From Diplocarpon mali (lineage: Eukaryota > Ascomycota > Leotiomycetes > Helotiales > Drepanopezizaceae), in NCBI GenBank assembly GCA_024741835.1, contig JAENRP010000066.1, positions 118,360 to 182,359 of the forward strand: a stretch of 64,000 nucleotides of DNA. The letters are read 5' to 3'. The position numbers were made by a program, and so were the translations under genes. The notes beneath the pieces are model-generated. The model was given only the letters and a program-made list of their open reading frames with translations, was not told the DNA's origin and did no database searches. Below, in pieces: positions 10,078 through 20,245 of this stretch (the stretch's first letter is position 1; every line of letters begins with the position of its first letter).

Positions 10078-11927
10078 ATGGCGGCAAAGGGACACAGCGG
10101 AGACTCAATCGTCGCTCATGAAGAGCTCAACTTGGATGAGCTGTATCAAAAGCCGAAACAGATCGACTCGATCTCGGATTCCATAGGTGAGCGAGTCGCG
10201 TTGGACCACTATCGAAAATTTCAGATGGAGGAACATGGCAACTCGGTCGATATTTCTAAACTTACCCACCACATGCTGCGGGAGCAGCGCGAGACTTTGG
10301 CGTCTTTGAATTCCGTAGTGATCAACTTCTGCTCTTTGCTGCGTGCAAATATCAGCGTGTTTTTAGGCCTCATACAAGATGCCTCAGTATCCTGGGATGA
10401 CTTGAGATCTCTCGGGATATATTCATTTATCTGGGAGGCTGCCAGCCCAACAGACTTGACGATACTGCTTTGTATCTCGGCGGATACTATTCCGAGGATA
10501 TCAAAAACCTCCGCTTGACTTGCCGGAAGTTGTGACTCTAGCTCATATCTTCTCTTACCCGGGGTTAAGGTTGAATTTTCTGATCCTTCGTCCGTGCGGC
10601 GGTTGGATGAGATTTCTCGCCATCGTATAATAGCCAAAGGGGTAAGGATAGTTCGGGTCGTCCTGAAATTTTACGATTTGGTACTAACCGGAGAAATACA
10701 CACTTCTGACTCCTACTGGGCTTCAGAATTGTTTCAAATTACCTCTAGGAATGAACGACTACTTGAACATGACAGGGCAAGAGATTTGGAAGAGGATCTC
10801 AATGAGAATAACGACCACGGCTTTAAGACCAGGCGCAGATGTAACCAGACGGAGAATACTGCTGTAGAGGCGATAGCTAAGAGCAAATCTATTCAGCACG
10901 CGTGGTCGAGTATTGCTGATAACGACATGAGCGATGACGAACTCAGACAAGCGTTTTCTGACGATGAGGCCCATGTACAAGCCCTGAGATATCATGCACT
11001 CTGGCGCAGGGCTTATATGGAGTATCTATAGCGATTTTCAGTCCAAGAAGAATCACGCCAGAAGAGATCTTTTCTTCGATATGCCAGCGAAGCGATTGAC
11101 CGAATGCCTAAAGCAAATTCATTCCAAGACGAGCAATTCACCAGAAATTTAGTGCGAGGAATAAGCATCTTGGATCAGATGAATTATAACGAGAAACTTG
11201 TCCAAAGTTCACTCTATCCTGTTCGATGGGAAGCGCCTAAAGAGCGTGGCCTCGGGAAGCCTCCCGCGGAAGTTACTATCAGATCGATCTCCGCGACCCA
11301 CAAAGTTGAAGCCTCGATTTATAGTCTCCATATCGATGTAACTCCTCCCGAAGATCTTACTTCTTTGATTCCAAGCCAGAAATATCTTAATGAGCTTACG
11401 AAGGTGGCCTAAGGAATTCAGAAGATCTACTTTCAACCATGTTGGCCCGAGAGAGAGCCCGGGTGAAAGGAAATCGAACAGCTAGATATGTTTCTTTCCG
11501 CGATTCTCAACAGCAGGAGTATCGTACATGTGGGCCTGGATCTGGCCTGCGGCTACGGTGATAAGACATTACCTCCACCCCAGTTCAAGCTCTCCTCAAT
11601 TGTCGGTTTCAAACCTTGGTCTGATCTACATGTTTTTTTGAGTGGCTTCTCTCTCCAATTCAGAGAATTGCGGTAATTTTGGATCTTCCAAAAGCTGCTA
11701 AGAAAAATACGTCACTCTACCTTCGACACACATATCTCTTGAGCGGCACATGGGCTGAAACCCTAGATTTATTTCCATTAAAAGCTCAGGATACGCGCCA
11801 AGGTGGGTGCAAAATTTTTCTTGTTGGCTTTATTGGCGGGACAGAACGTGATAACTTAAGCGAGGAGGAGGTATATGCGAAAGTATATGATAAAGTGCGC
11901 AGTGGTATGAGCCAGGCTCAGGCATAA
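10078..11927 (+). pseudogene. Broken F-box-like fungal protein gene
   Basis: Protein-like sequence runs through this stretch but is interrupted. A frameshift lies near 10525: the segment YSEDIKNLRLTCRKL is in one frame and DSSSYLLLPGVKVEF in another. In-frame stops fall at 11029-11031, 11410-11412 and near 11461, and a second frameshift lies near 11677, after which SLYLRHTYLLSGTWAETLDL is readable. No GT-AG intron removes the 11029 stop while keeping frame. The order 'LRLTCRKL', 'RRLDEISRHRIIAKGVRIV', 'RMPKAN', 'RHTYLLSGTW' follows the layout I recall for a large lineage-specific F-box-like family of filamentous ascomycetes; that family name is from memory. Decay looks like point mutation rather than an insertion. 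Confidence 0.6.
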
Positions 11928-12973
11928 ATCAGGGGCTGCTGTATTGAGAATCCGTTCAGAAGTGGCGAGAAAGACAAAGTATTAGCGCTAGACGTGTAAA
12001 TAACAGTGCTACTGAATTTCAGTCCACTGATAGAAACACGTCTGCTTGCGGATTACATTTCATCGACTAAGGGCCCAAGACCATCGCACCCTCTGCAATG
12101 CATATCTGTATTTTCATCCTTCGGATATTTGCCAAATCAACGTCGGGCCTTGGCCACAGAGCTGTATCAGCAAGAACAAGCACTCACGCCAGGCATTCAG
12201 GTGTCTTGGTTCAACACAGAGAGCAATGCACAATTGTCTTTAGGCTTACATCTGTATTAAAATGATTGAGAATCTCTTTTGCTATAGCCTAGGCGCTATA
12301 GCAAAGTCCTAGAGACCTACAGATCCTTTCTGTCGCTGTCTTTTCCTCTTACATTCAAGATCAGAACATTAAAGAATAAACTAAGCCAATCGCTCCACCT
12401 TCTCTGATCGGTTGGCATGTTGTAGCTGGTGCTTGGACAGACACGCGTGATGTGCTGTATACGCTCTATGCAAACCTTTGGCATCTCGACCAAAATCTGG
12501 TTCGAAGCTGTTCTCTGTTGAGCACGATCTTCTCATAGATGTGTCCAGGAAGCCGAGAACTGGTCTGAAAGGCCCTTATGGCAGCGAGTTGCTTGGCCTT
12601 GTAAGCTATTCTAGGGGAAGCGAGCGAGCGATCTGCAATGAAAAGCTTTTAAAGCTTCGAGTCAAGGAATTCATGCATAGCTCTCGACGTGACACATGAT
12701 TGCATTCAAGGAAAGAGCAATATCAGTAGCCAGAAAAGACTGATGGATAGCTGTTGTCTGGAAGGCTTTTGCACATCCCATAGGCAATATGGATTCTAAG
12801 CCATGTCCGTAGCTCGTAGTCAAATGTCTGCCCAAACAGTATTCCTAGCAGCCTCAAGCTCTCTTTACTGTTTTTCAAAGCTCCTAAGATATGTTCTTCT
12901 GTGCTGTGCGCGAAATAAATCCATCCGTTGTAATACATGACAGTCTCTCAGCATCCGCTAGGTCACTGTCCGC
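11928..12973. other. Intergenic with short coding-like scraps
   Basis: Short peptide-like runs occur at 12006-12260 and around 12410-12540 (GWHVVAGAWTDTRDVLYTLY), with stops on either side. They may be remains of a second decayed gene, but no family is recognised. A hairpin lies at 12276-12306. Nothing intact is present. Confidence 0.4.
12276..12306. repeat. Near-perfect palindrome / hairpin
   Basis: The arms CTTTTGCTATAGC and GCTATAGCAAAG flank a five-base centre. Arms of about 12 bp with one extra T could form a cruciform or a transcript hairpin. No function is evident. Confidence 0.8.
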
Positions 12974-13678
12974 TCAGTTGTTATCTCCATTCAGGCCATC
13001 CTCATCCTCGACGATGTTATGCCAATGAGTAGCATCCATCCTCAAGCGCTGGATCTCGCTATAGTCTCTGAAAAGTACAACCGGCCTGGTGTACCTCTTC
13101 TCCTTCTTTCCATCCTCCTGCATACCTTGAATCACATCCAGTGCACGAGCGATGAAGCCATCATAGTCTGGCATGCCGTCCGGAAACAGCGACACCTCGT
13201 CGTCATCGTCGGCGACCATCTTCCGCAGACCCTCGAACTGCTCCAGCAGGCCCATCACAAGCCCCTCATCAACCCACTGAAGCGCCGACGTGCACACATT
13301 CTCGACCTTCTTGACATCCCCCACAACTCCAGGGCAGTGCAGCGAAAAATCCAACCTGGCGTCAGCGCAGTCGAGAATGTCGTTCTTGAAGTCGAAGTAG
13401 ATGGGCTGGCCGACGATGGCGCTGAAACCCAGCTGGTAGTGCATCTTCGCGACGCTGCGCGACTCGCGGCAGACTCCGAGCATCGAGGGTGGAGGCGGGA
13501 TGTAGCTGGCAAGCGCGTACTTCAAGCTGCTGGGTGACGCGTCTTGATCTTGTTGGCTTCTCGAGTTGGACTTGTTGGTGAGAGAGAGTACTAAGGGACT
13601 AGGAAGGGCCCAGAACCAGACGCGTTGACGAGCTTCGACGGGTAGGCTCTTGAAGAGGATGAACTGTGTAGTAGCCAT
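12974..13678 (-). CDS. 2EXR-domain protein (first of two)
   Basis: A single exon encodes 234 residues from ATG 13678. The N-terminus FILFKSLPVEARQRVWFWAL and the later PSMLGVCRESRSVA are the two hallmark blocks of the 2EXR family, which is greatly expanded in filamentous ascomycetes and of unknown biochemical role. The middle and C-terminal parts are less conserved and acidic (VADDDDEV, VEDEDGLN). There is no signal peptide or membrane segment. It is isolated, with no operon-like neighbours. The domain call is good; no function can be stated. Confidence 0.8.
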   Translation of the reverse strand: MATTQFILFKSLPVEARQRVWFWALPSPLVLSLTNKSNSRSQQDQDASPSSLKYALASYIPPPPSMLGVCRESRSVAKMHYQLGFSAIVGQPIYFDFKNDILDCADARLDFSLHCPGVVGDVKKVENVCTSALQWVDEGLVMGLLEQFEGLRKMVADDDDEVSLFPDGMPDYDGFIARALDVIQGMQEDGKKEKRYTRPVVLFRDYSEIQRLRMDATHWHNIVEDEDGLNGDNN

Positions 13679-15220
13679 ATTTGGTGTCTAAAAGTGAATG
13701 AAGTGTCATTAGCTGCACTGGCATCACTCACGCTCAGCGCTCAGGAGTGTCAGACTTACAGTTTCAATTAGCTTGCTGTTATCGTTTCGTTGTAGCTGTG
13801 CTGTGCTTGCTCCAGTCGTGAAGCGGTGAGGTTGTTGTGGCGTTGTGATTAGTGTGTAAAGAACAAACAAGACTTTAGGAAACGCCTGAACGCGAAGACG
13901 CGTGCGTTCTTGTAGCTGGGAAGTAAACATCAATCACGCGCTTGTCTAGATACAGGTTTTATATATGGGCCCGTTGGTTGATCCCTTTCACGCCAAGCCC
14001 GGCTTCAAAAGGGGAGCAGGTGGGCCGGAGATTAGGCGAGCAGAAAGAAAATAAACATTCAGTATGGATATGGTACACTTCTACCATGCCCAACTCAGAA
14101 GTTGAATGTTACTTTAAATTATGCCTAAGAGTAACGTAATTGTAAGAAACTTTTCTCCTGCTTATTCATAGGTTACTATAATAGAATAGGTCGCGTATTT
14201 TCCGGGGGAACAAAATTACAAAGCAGAAAGTCCGTTGATCTCGGTACTACTGCTTGAGACTCCTGTTTTAAAGAGCTGAGCTCAGTCTATCACGCTCTCA
14301 CCCACTCAGTCTGGGTTCGAGAATGGAAGTTGCGTGATTTAAAGCATGGTATTTCACCTTCGGAGAGGCGTGGATATGGGACTGTTATATGATTACTTGG
14401 ATTTTTCATCATCATCATTATCACAAGTCTGAGGTTCATTGATCATATAACAAATAGTGAAGTCGGTTACACTCATACCTGCTAGTACTCTTACTTCTTT
14501 TCCACTCCAGTATCCTGCCTAAGTATCTGAGGTGCTTTTACTCTCAGCTTGCTTTGAAGATCCAAAGATTCCGCACGTGTGTAAAGCTCCTGGGGTATTT
14601 TTTCAGGAGTGATAACATCACGAGCTCACAATTCTGCCAGTATCCTCAACTTCGGAGTTGCAGACTGCAAAGTCCTATTAGCTGAACTTTTTTATTTCTG
14701 CTTCTCGACGCCCCCTGTGACCGAGCGCGCGCGTTGAGATTGGAGAACAACGCGTTGCCGGCACTTGCTGATGAATTTAAATTCAAGCCATTATTGTAGT
14801 AGATATATTTGGATTTCTGTGATAATGCCAAGTGGCTAGCTGCAATTTTCTCAGTGTCATTAATGAAATGAGTTGACGCAAGAGCTGATCAATCCTTGGC
14901 TAGAAACCGTAATAGTCAGGGGAAACAAACAGGGATTGAGATACGGTTATATGTCGCAAGCAATATACCAGATCACAATAAATGTGTCTAGCTATCTCAC
15001 TTGAAACTTCCCAACCAGAAATCTGTTTTTCAGTGACCGAACCGCCAGATTTCAGTAAGTTTGTAGCACTGCCATAGTTCACCCTGGAATAATAGCCGAG
15101 AATTCAAGGCCCTGGGTATATCATTAATCTGACTCATAACTTTCTTTCTTTGTGTTATGATTATGTTTCTAGCCGTTCAAACAGAGATGGTTCTATCAGC
15201 TCGCTTCACTTTAGCGAATG

Positions 15221-15344
15221 TGACAGAATCGAAAGGTGTAGATTCTAGTTCTAGAGAGCTGAAGTAGTATATATACAAGGTAGGCTTACCAAGCCTTAGC
15301 CTCCGCTCCGTGCGGTAATCTCCGTACCTTGTATATTTCTAACA
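15221..15344 (+). mobile_element. MITE-A copy 1 (124 bp)
   Basis: It runs from TGACAGAATCGAAAGG to GTATATTTCTAACA. Its ends form a short imperfect inverted repeat (TGACAGAAT against TGTTAGAAA), and inside it TATACAAGGTA and TACCTTGTATA form a second inverted pair. It is identical in sequence to the copy at 15423-15546 and has no coding capacity. The presence of several copies in the window defines it as a small non-autonomous repeat. Confidence 0.85.
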
Positions 15345-15350
15345 TGCCCC

Positions 15351-15395
15351 CTACTACAAAGCTCTATAGAACTAGAATCTACACCTTTCGATTCT
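15351..15395 (-). repeat. Inverted partial MITE-A arm
   Basis: This is the reverse complement of the first ~43 bases of MITE-A, starting at its AGAATCGAAAGG (27 bases exact, then a few mismatches). It makes 15225-15395 a larger fold-back of 171 bp. It is followed by two direct copies of GATTCTAGGAATT (15390-15402, 15403-15415), which leads to the next MITE-A. Confidence 0.8.
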
Positions 15396-15422
15396 AGGAA
15401 TTGATTCTAGGAATTGCTACCA

Positions 15423-15546
15423 TGACAGAATCGAAAGGTGTAGATTCTAGTTCTAGAGAGCTGAAGTAGTATATATACAAGGTAGGCTTACCAAGCCTTA
15501 GCCTCCGCTCCGTGCGGTAATCTCCGTACCTTGTATATTTCTAACA
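15423..15546 (+). mobile_element. MITE-A copy 2 (124 bp)
   Basis: By eye it is base-for-base identical to the copy at 15221-15344 over all 124 positions, in the same orientation, 78 bp downstream. Identity ends exactly at TAACA, which supports that boundary. It implies recent duplication or transposition. Confidence 0.85.
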
Positions 15547-17323
15547 GAATGACAAGGAATGACAATATCAGAAGGAGCCTGCGAATGATCAAGGGATTCG
15601 ACTTGGAGAAGAATAATATTGGTTAACTCTATAATAACAGGAGAACTAGTACGGAATTCAGAGCAGAGATGAAAATCCAGTCTACTATACTAGCGTCCAT
15701 TTTTCTCTAATAATACGTGCAACTTTTCTTGTCTGGTACCTGCAAATTAGCCGCTTGACTCTGATATTTGGAATGCGAACATACGTCTGACAAGAATTCA
15801 ATACTTGTATTCGGGCAATCACTACAGCCAAACAATTTAATGACATCTCTAGAATCGCAGATTGTCATTTGATAAGGTAAGATCGTATCATCTCATTTAC
15901 TTGTCTATTACAAAAAGAAGTAAAGAACTCCGCGAGTCGAAAGTTACAGCAACAGCGTGACAGAGCGTGTTGTCAGAAATATTGTTTTTGTTAGAATAAT
16001 GCAGAGTCTCTCCTGATTGCGAGTCGTATCAAAGTTGTATGATCATTATAGTTTGAAATGTTTATATAAATATATCATATAGAGGGTAAATTTAGGTAGT
16101 TGTACGTCCTACTAGCAGACCTAGACATGCAGTGTCTGAGACCCATGATTTAGTTATATCACTTGTAACCGATCGTTATAGATGCGATCGACTCCCAGAG
16201 AACAGGTCTAAAGTTATTCAGAGTTGCATTTAGTAGGACTAACAACCTCCCGCTCTAGCTTGACTAGGCGATAGACACCATCTCAGGCTAGCACCTTGGA
16301 CTTACATCCTGGAAACAGTTTCCGATAACCGCATCGCAATCTTGCATCGGTAAGAGCTGATTAAGGAGGAGGGGGGACAGATGGAGATCCAAAGCAGTCC
16401 CGACTTTCGAGCTCGTCAAATCGGGAAACTAAGAACTTGGACAAAAAACCCAACAAACTCACCTGGCGCTGGGATTGGCACGCAAAGGAGGATGAGCCAG
16501 TTCTCAACAAGAATAGCGAGCGAAGATTAGCTGCAATAACTTTCTGCGACGAGCTATGGCGCAACATGAATTCCACCGATGCCATGGAATGAAGCTGAGA
16601 AGGGAGGTCAAGATGGAAGCGAGTAGGGAAAATGTATGATATTTTGCTAGACCGAGTAAAGAACGTCACGGCCCAAGGCTTTTTTCGACGGAGCGCTGCC
16701 CCTGTATCAGGCCTGGCAGGATAGAATTCTCGGATGTCTTCGACTTTAATATATAGATTATGTTTATTCGCAATATAGAAAAACATTCTCAGTTCAAAAT
16801 TGATTCACTAAATCGCTTGAAAATATGACATGGCTAAAGGTGAATAACTGTAAAGGATGAATCAACTATGAAATATGCTGATGACTCGACGTTGGAAAAT
16901 AGCACACAGACGAATAGACATGATCATCTCGCGACTGAATAGATTCAACGCTAGATATGAGAAGCAGTTGAAACGCAAAAGTGAGTTGATTTTTTTTTTC
17001 TAACCCCCCCCCCCCAAAAGCAATAATGGCGCTGCTCGTTATGGAATATGACTTCTGATGAATATCCGCAGGCTCTGTATTGAGCAAGAACCCATAAGAC
17101 GGACCGGAAATTGGCGAGTCTTAACGATCCAAGACTCTTTGGAGGGCCCCAAGAAGATATCTTCCAAGTTCGAGATAGACAGCTGTGCGGCTACACATGA
17201 AAGAGCCTGGACAACCCAATTGTCTTTGCCAGAACAACAACTGAAGCGAGAAACAGAGAACAACGCCATTATCACCTTATAAATCAACTACAGCACAACT
17301 GGAACTCAACTCTCTATTCAAAT

Positions 17324-18079
17324 ATGACCATGTCTTCCCATCTAACACCTACATTTACCATGTTCCCTTGTCTCCCACAAGAAGTCCAACTCCTGATCTG
17401 GGACTCTCTCATCGCACAAAGCCCCCAGACACTCCTGATCACACTGACAGACGGGTTCTGGGCTACCAGCAACAAACTCCCTATCTTCACCCCCAACGGG
17501 AGTATCAGCGGCGCTTCCAGCTTCGTGTATGCCGATGGCACAGAACGCTTTTCCGTGAAAAGCTCTGGCGACGTCCCAGCTGTGCTAAGCACCAGCGTCA
17601 GCTCTAGAGCACTGGCGCTGGGACAGTATTACCGCATCCTCCTCGACACAGCTGACCATCCTCGGTACTTCAACTTCTCCACAGACACCCTAGCAATACG
17701 CTGCCATCCCCAGTGGGGGAGTTCTTCGCCTGACTCCGACCCAAGTCTCCAGGCGTCGCTTGCTCGAGTAAAGAATTTGGTCGTACTTGGCTTCAGGTGG
17801 AGGGGATACGCGTTCTCGTGTCTCTCGCTTACACCGTTCTTGGGGCTTGAAAAATTGACGCTCTTTAGGAGGAGAGGAGGGAGGGAGGGAGGGAGGATTG
17901 AGAGGCGCTCGAGAGAAGCTGTTGAGAAGTTCTGGGGAGAGAAGATGAATCCACGGCAGGAAGCTTGCCGGTTGAAAACTACTCTGCCACCAGCCATGAC
18001 ATTTTGGACTTCGCCCGAACTGGAGGCTTTTGAGAAGGGGCTCGGTGGGTTTGAGGCACCGAAGCAGGGAGATTGTTAG
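17324..18079 (+). CDS. 2EXR-domain protein (second of two)
   Basis: A single exon encodes 251 residues from ATG 17324; an ATG three codons later is equally possible. The N-terminal TMFPCLPQEVQLLIWDSLI is the first 2EXR block; the second (V-x-R-E-S-R) is degenerate. A GGGA microsatellite inside the gene (~17872-17896) encodes a basic tract RRRGGREGGRIERR. There is no signal peptide. It is one of two unrelated-looking members of the same expanded family within 5 kb, and its function is unknown. The weaker second block makes this call less certain than for the other copy. Confidence 0.7.
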   Translation: MTMSSHLTPTFTMFPCLPQEVQLLIWDSLIAQSPQTLLITLTDGFWATSNKLPIFTPNGSISGASSFVYADGTERFSVKSSGDVPAVLSTSVSSRALALGQYYRILLDTADHPRYFNFSTDTLAIRCHPQWGSSSPDSDPSLQASLARVKNLVVLGFRWRGYAFSCLSLTPFLGLEKLTLFRRRGGREGGRIERRSREAVEKFWGEKMNPRQEACRLKTTLPPAMTFWTSPELEAFEKGLGGFEAPKQGDC

Positions 18080-18223
18080 TCTGTCAAGTGGATGAGCCCT
18101 TCAGTGGCAAAATAGAATACCATTTATTTACCTGATCGGTATATCGTTATACAAATGACCTACGTGACCCCAACGCCGACGCTAATATTGCAGAAGACCA
18201 TTCAGAGTATTCCGAAGTCCAGC

Positions 18224-18934
18224 TCACTTCTTCGATGTTCCGAACCCAGTGATACCCATACTGGCCATCATATCATCCTCATCATGCTCTCCATCAACTC
18301 TAACGTCCTCACCATACTCTTTCTTAATCTCCACAGCGCTCTCCCTTTCCGCCTTCTTCCTCTCCACAATCTCACGCCTCTTTTCTCTCCTTTCTTCCCT
18401 CCTCTTATCCTCCTCTTCCTTCCGCACTTCCAATCTCTCTCCAAGCGTCTTGACGTCTCCCCGCTTCTCCTCCTCTAACTTCTCCCAGATTGCCTCAATC
18501 CTCTCCCTGACCTCCTTAGCTGTCGCTCTCTTGACCTCGCCCGTCTGCCCAATCGCCCTGAGATGCTGCATGCTATTCTCATGCTCAACCCACTGTAGAT
18601 TATCCTTGAACGTCAAGTCGCAATCCTTACAGTAGAAGCCCGCTCCACGTCCTCTCTTTCCCGTCGCCGCGCCCGCGGGCATCAACGTTACTTTCCCTAC
18701 GTTGGCGGATACGTCTAGCCGTGAGGCGCGGGCTTGAGTGAGGGTTTCGGCGCCGGTCAGGGGCGCATAGTATTTCTTGCCCGCGAGCTTGGCTTCGTAG
18801 CGTGCTTTGGACTCTTCTTTCTCTTTAGCTTCGCGGTCGGCGGCTTTTTGCGCATACTCGGCGCGATCGTATTTCTTTCTGAAGTCGGTGTCTGAGGCGG
18901 CATTCTCGTAAGCGCCTTTCTTGGAGGAAGACAT
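18224..18934 (-). CDS. SNU23: U4/U6.U5 tri-snRNP component Snu23 (ZMAT2 type)
   Basis: A single exon gives 236 residues from the ATG at 18934 (MSSSKKGAYE). The frame is open for 36 further codons upstream, but those lack family character. A matrin/U1-type C2H2 finger sits at residues 102-124 (YCKDCDLTF ... HENSMQHLRAIG; Cys102, Cys105, His118, His124), followed by the family's conserved AIGQTGEVKRAT and a long charged coiled helix. Snu23 joins the tri-snRNP and the precatalytic spliceosome, near the 5' splice site/U6 ACAGAGA helix. It is divergently paired with DPH5 across 237 bp. Confidence 0.93.
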   Translation of the reverse strand: MSSSKKGAYENAASDTDFRKKYDRAEYAQKAADREAKEKEESKARYEAKLAGKKYYAPLTGAETLTQARASRLDVSANVGKVTLMPAGAATGKRGRGAGFYCKDCDLTFKDNLQWVEHENSMQHLRAIGQTGEVKRATAKEVRERIEAIWEKLEEEKRGDVKTLGERLEVRKEEEDKRREERREKRREIVERKKAERESAVEIKKEYGEDVRVDGEHDEDDMMASMGITGFGTSKK

Positions 18935-19171
18935 GATAGCGGTTGCGATATTCAGGATTTTTGGTGTTCGAGTACGTTGACTCTGAAAATGCGGCAGGGA
19001 CTGAGGTTGTGTTTGTGGAGTGATCACGAAAGCTGATCCCAATCCGGATGTTGAGCAAGGACCCTTGCGGCTTCGCCCAGCAAACAGAGCAAACAGGCGG
19101 GGGGGATTTAAATTTTAACCCCTCCAACTCGGCACGAACCTTCTCATTCCACATCAACGCTTCCACCCAAG
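18935..19171. promoter_or_regulatory. Shared divergent promoter, SNU23 / DPH5
   Basis: The two start codons face away from each other with 237 bp between them, so this stretch must hold both core promoters and 5' UTRs. A poly-G and AT-rich segment (about 19098-19118) lies centrally. No canonical TATA box is seen, as is usual for housekeeping genes. The role is inferred from geometry. Confidence 0.6.
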
Positions 19172-20157
19172 ATGCTATACTTAATTGGCCTAGGCCTCTC
19201 AGACGAGACGGACATCACAGTAAAAGGTCTAGAAACAGTAAGGAAATGCGCCAGAGTCTATCTCGAAGCCTACACCAGCATCCTCCTCGTCGATAAAACA
19301 ATCCTCGTTCGTACCCCTCTACCAAAAGCCACAATATGAACTGACACTGATGGACAGTAGGAGCAGTACTATGGACGGGAAGTCATCGTCGCAGATCGTG
19401 AGATGGTAGAGAGCGCCAGCGACGATATCCTGAACGATGCGCAGAATGTCAATGTCGCATTCTTGGTAGTTGGGGATCCTTTTGGGTACGCCCTCCCAAA
19501 TGTCACTTTGATATTAGACTGGTATGGTACTGAGGGTACAGCGCAACTACACACACAGACCTAGTTCTCCGTGCTCGCGAGCTCCAGATTCCCATATCCA
19601 CGATCCCCAACGCCTCGATCATGTCTGCGATCGGCGCAACCGGTCTGCAGCTCTACAACTTCGGCCAAACGATCTCTATGGTCTTCTTCACGGATTCCTG
19701 GAAACCCGCATCGTTCTATGACCGGGTGCGCGAAAATCGTGAAATTGGGCTCCATACACTTGTGCTGCTGGATATCAAGGTTAAAGAGCAGAGTCTGGAG
19801 AACATGGCGAGGGGTAGGAAGATCTACGAGCCGCCGAGGTATATGACCGTCGCGCAGTGCGCGCAGCAGATGTTGGAGATTGAGGAGCTGAAAATTCAGA
19901 GCGGCGAAGGGGGTGCCTATGACGAGGAGAGCTTAGCCGTGGGAGCTGCGAGGGTTGGGGGGAGGACGGAGAAGTTTTTCAGTGGGACTTTGAAGCAGCT
20001 GTGTGATTCGGATGAGATACTGGGTGGGCCGCTGCATAGCATGGTTTTGCTGGGCCGGAGGACGCATGAATTAGAAAGTGACTATGTGAGGGAGTTCGCT
20101 GTGGATAAAGAGTTATGGGACAAGATTTGGAAGAGGGATTACGAGGGAAAGCCATGA
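19172..20157 (+). CDS. DPH5: Diphthine methyl ester synthase Dph5
   Basis: Exons 19172-19306, 19361-19485 and 19542-20157 give 291 residues, close to the usual ~285. The protein starts [20 protein letters not shown], the characteristic N-terminus of this SAM-dependent methyltransferase. [17 protein letters not shown] spans the second intron, and [19 protein letters not shown] is the conserved core. Dph5 methylates the modified histidine of elongation factor 2 in diphthamide synthesis, in the cytosol. The first donor is GTTCGT, its acceptor ACAGTAG. It is tail to tail with the next gene, 88 bp between stop codons. Confidence 0.95.
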
Positions 20158-20245
20158 TTCAATTGACGCTAAATCATTGATTCGGGTATCCCTGCTTCCG
20201 ATGTCCACCTGGACTCGAAGCCCATATAAACACTGCAACGGCATA

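Larger units (their letters stand above)
13679..17323. other. AT-rich 3.6 kb spacer with MITE-A copies
   Basis: The spacer is visibly AT-rich, without a supportable gene. Small open frames such as 16361-16786 minus lack motifs. Two MITE-A copies and an inverted partial arm cluster at 15221-15546. T and C homopolymers occur at about 16990-17014. A stretch near 14276-14325 ends in GGGTTCGAGAA, which resembles a tRNA B-box, but no tRNA folds. Confidence 0.6.

Noticed and set aside
13019..13537. 172-residue plus-strand frame
   Set aside because: Antisense shadow of the first 2EXR gene.
14276..14330. Plus-strand AGCTCAGTCTATCACGCTCT ... GGGTTCGAGAA resembling A- and B-boxes
   Set aside because: Spacing and stems do not fold into a tRNA; AT-rich context makes chance likely.
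16361..16786. 141-residue minus-strand frame in AT-rich DNA
   Set aside because: No conserved motif; composition and setting fit chance.
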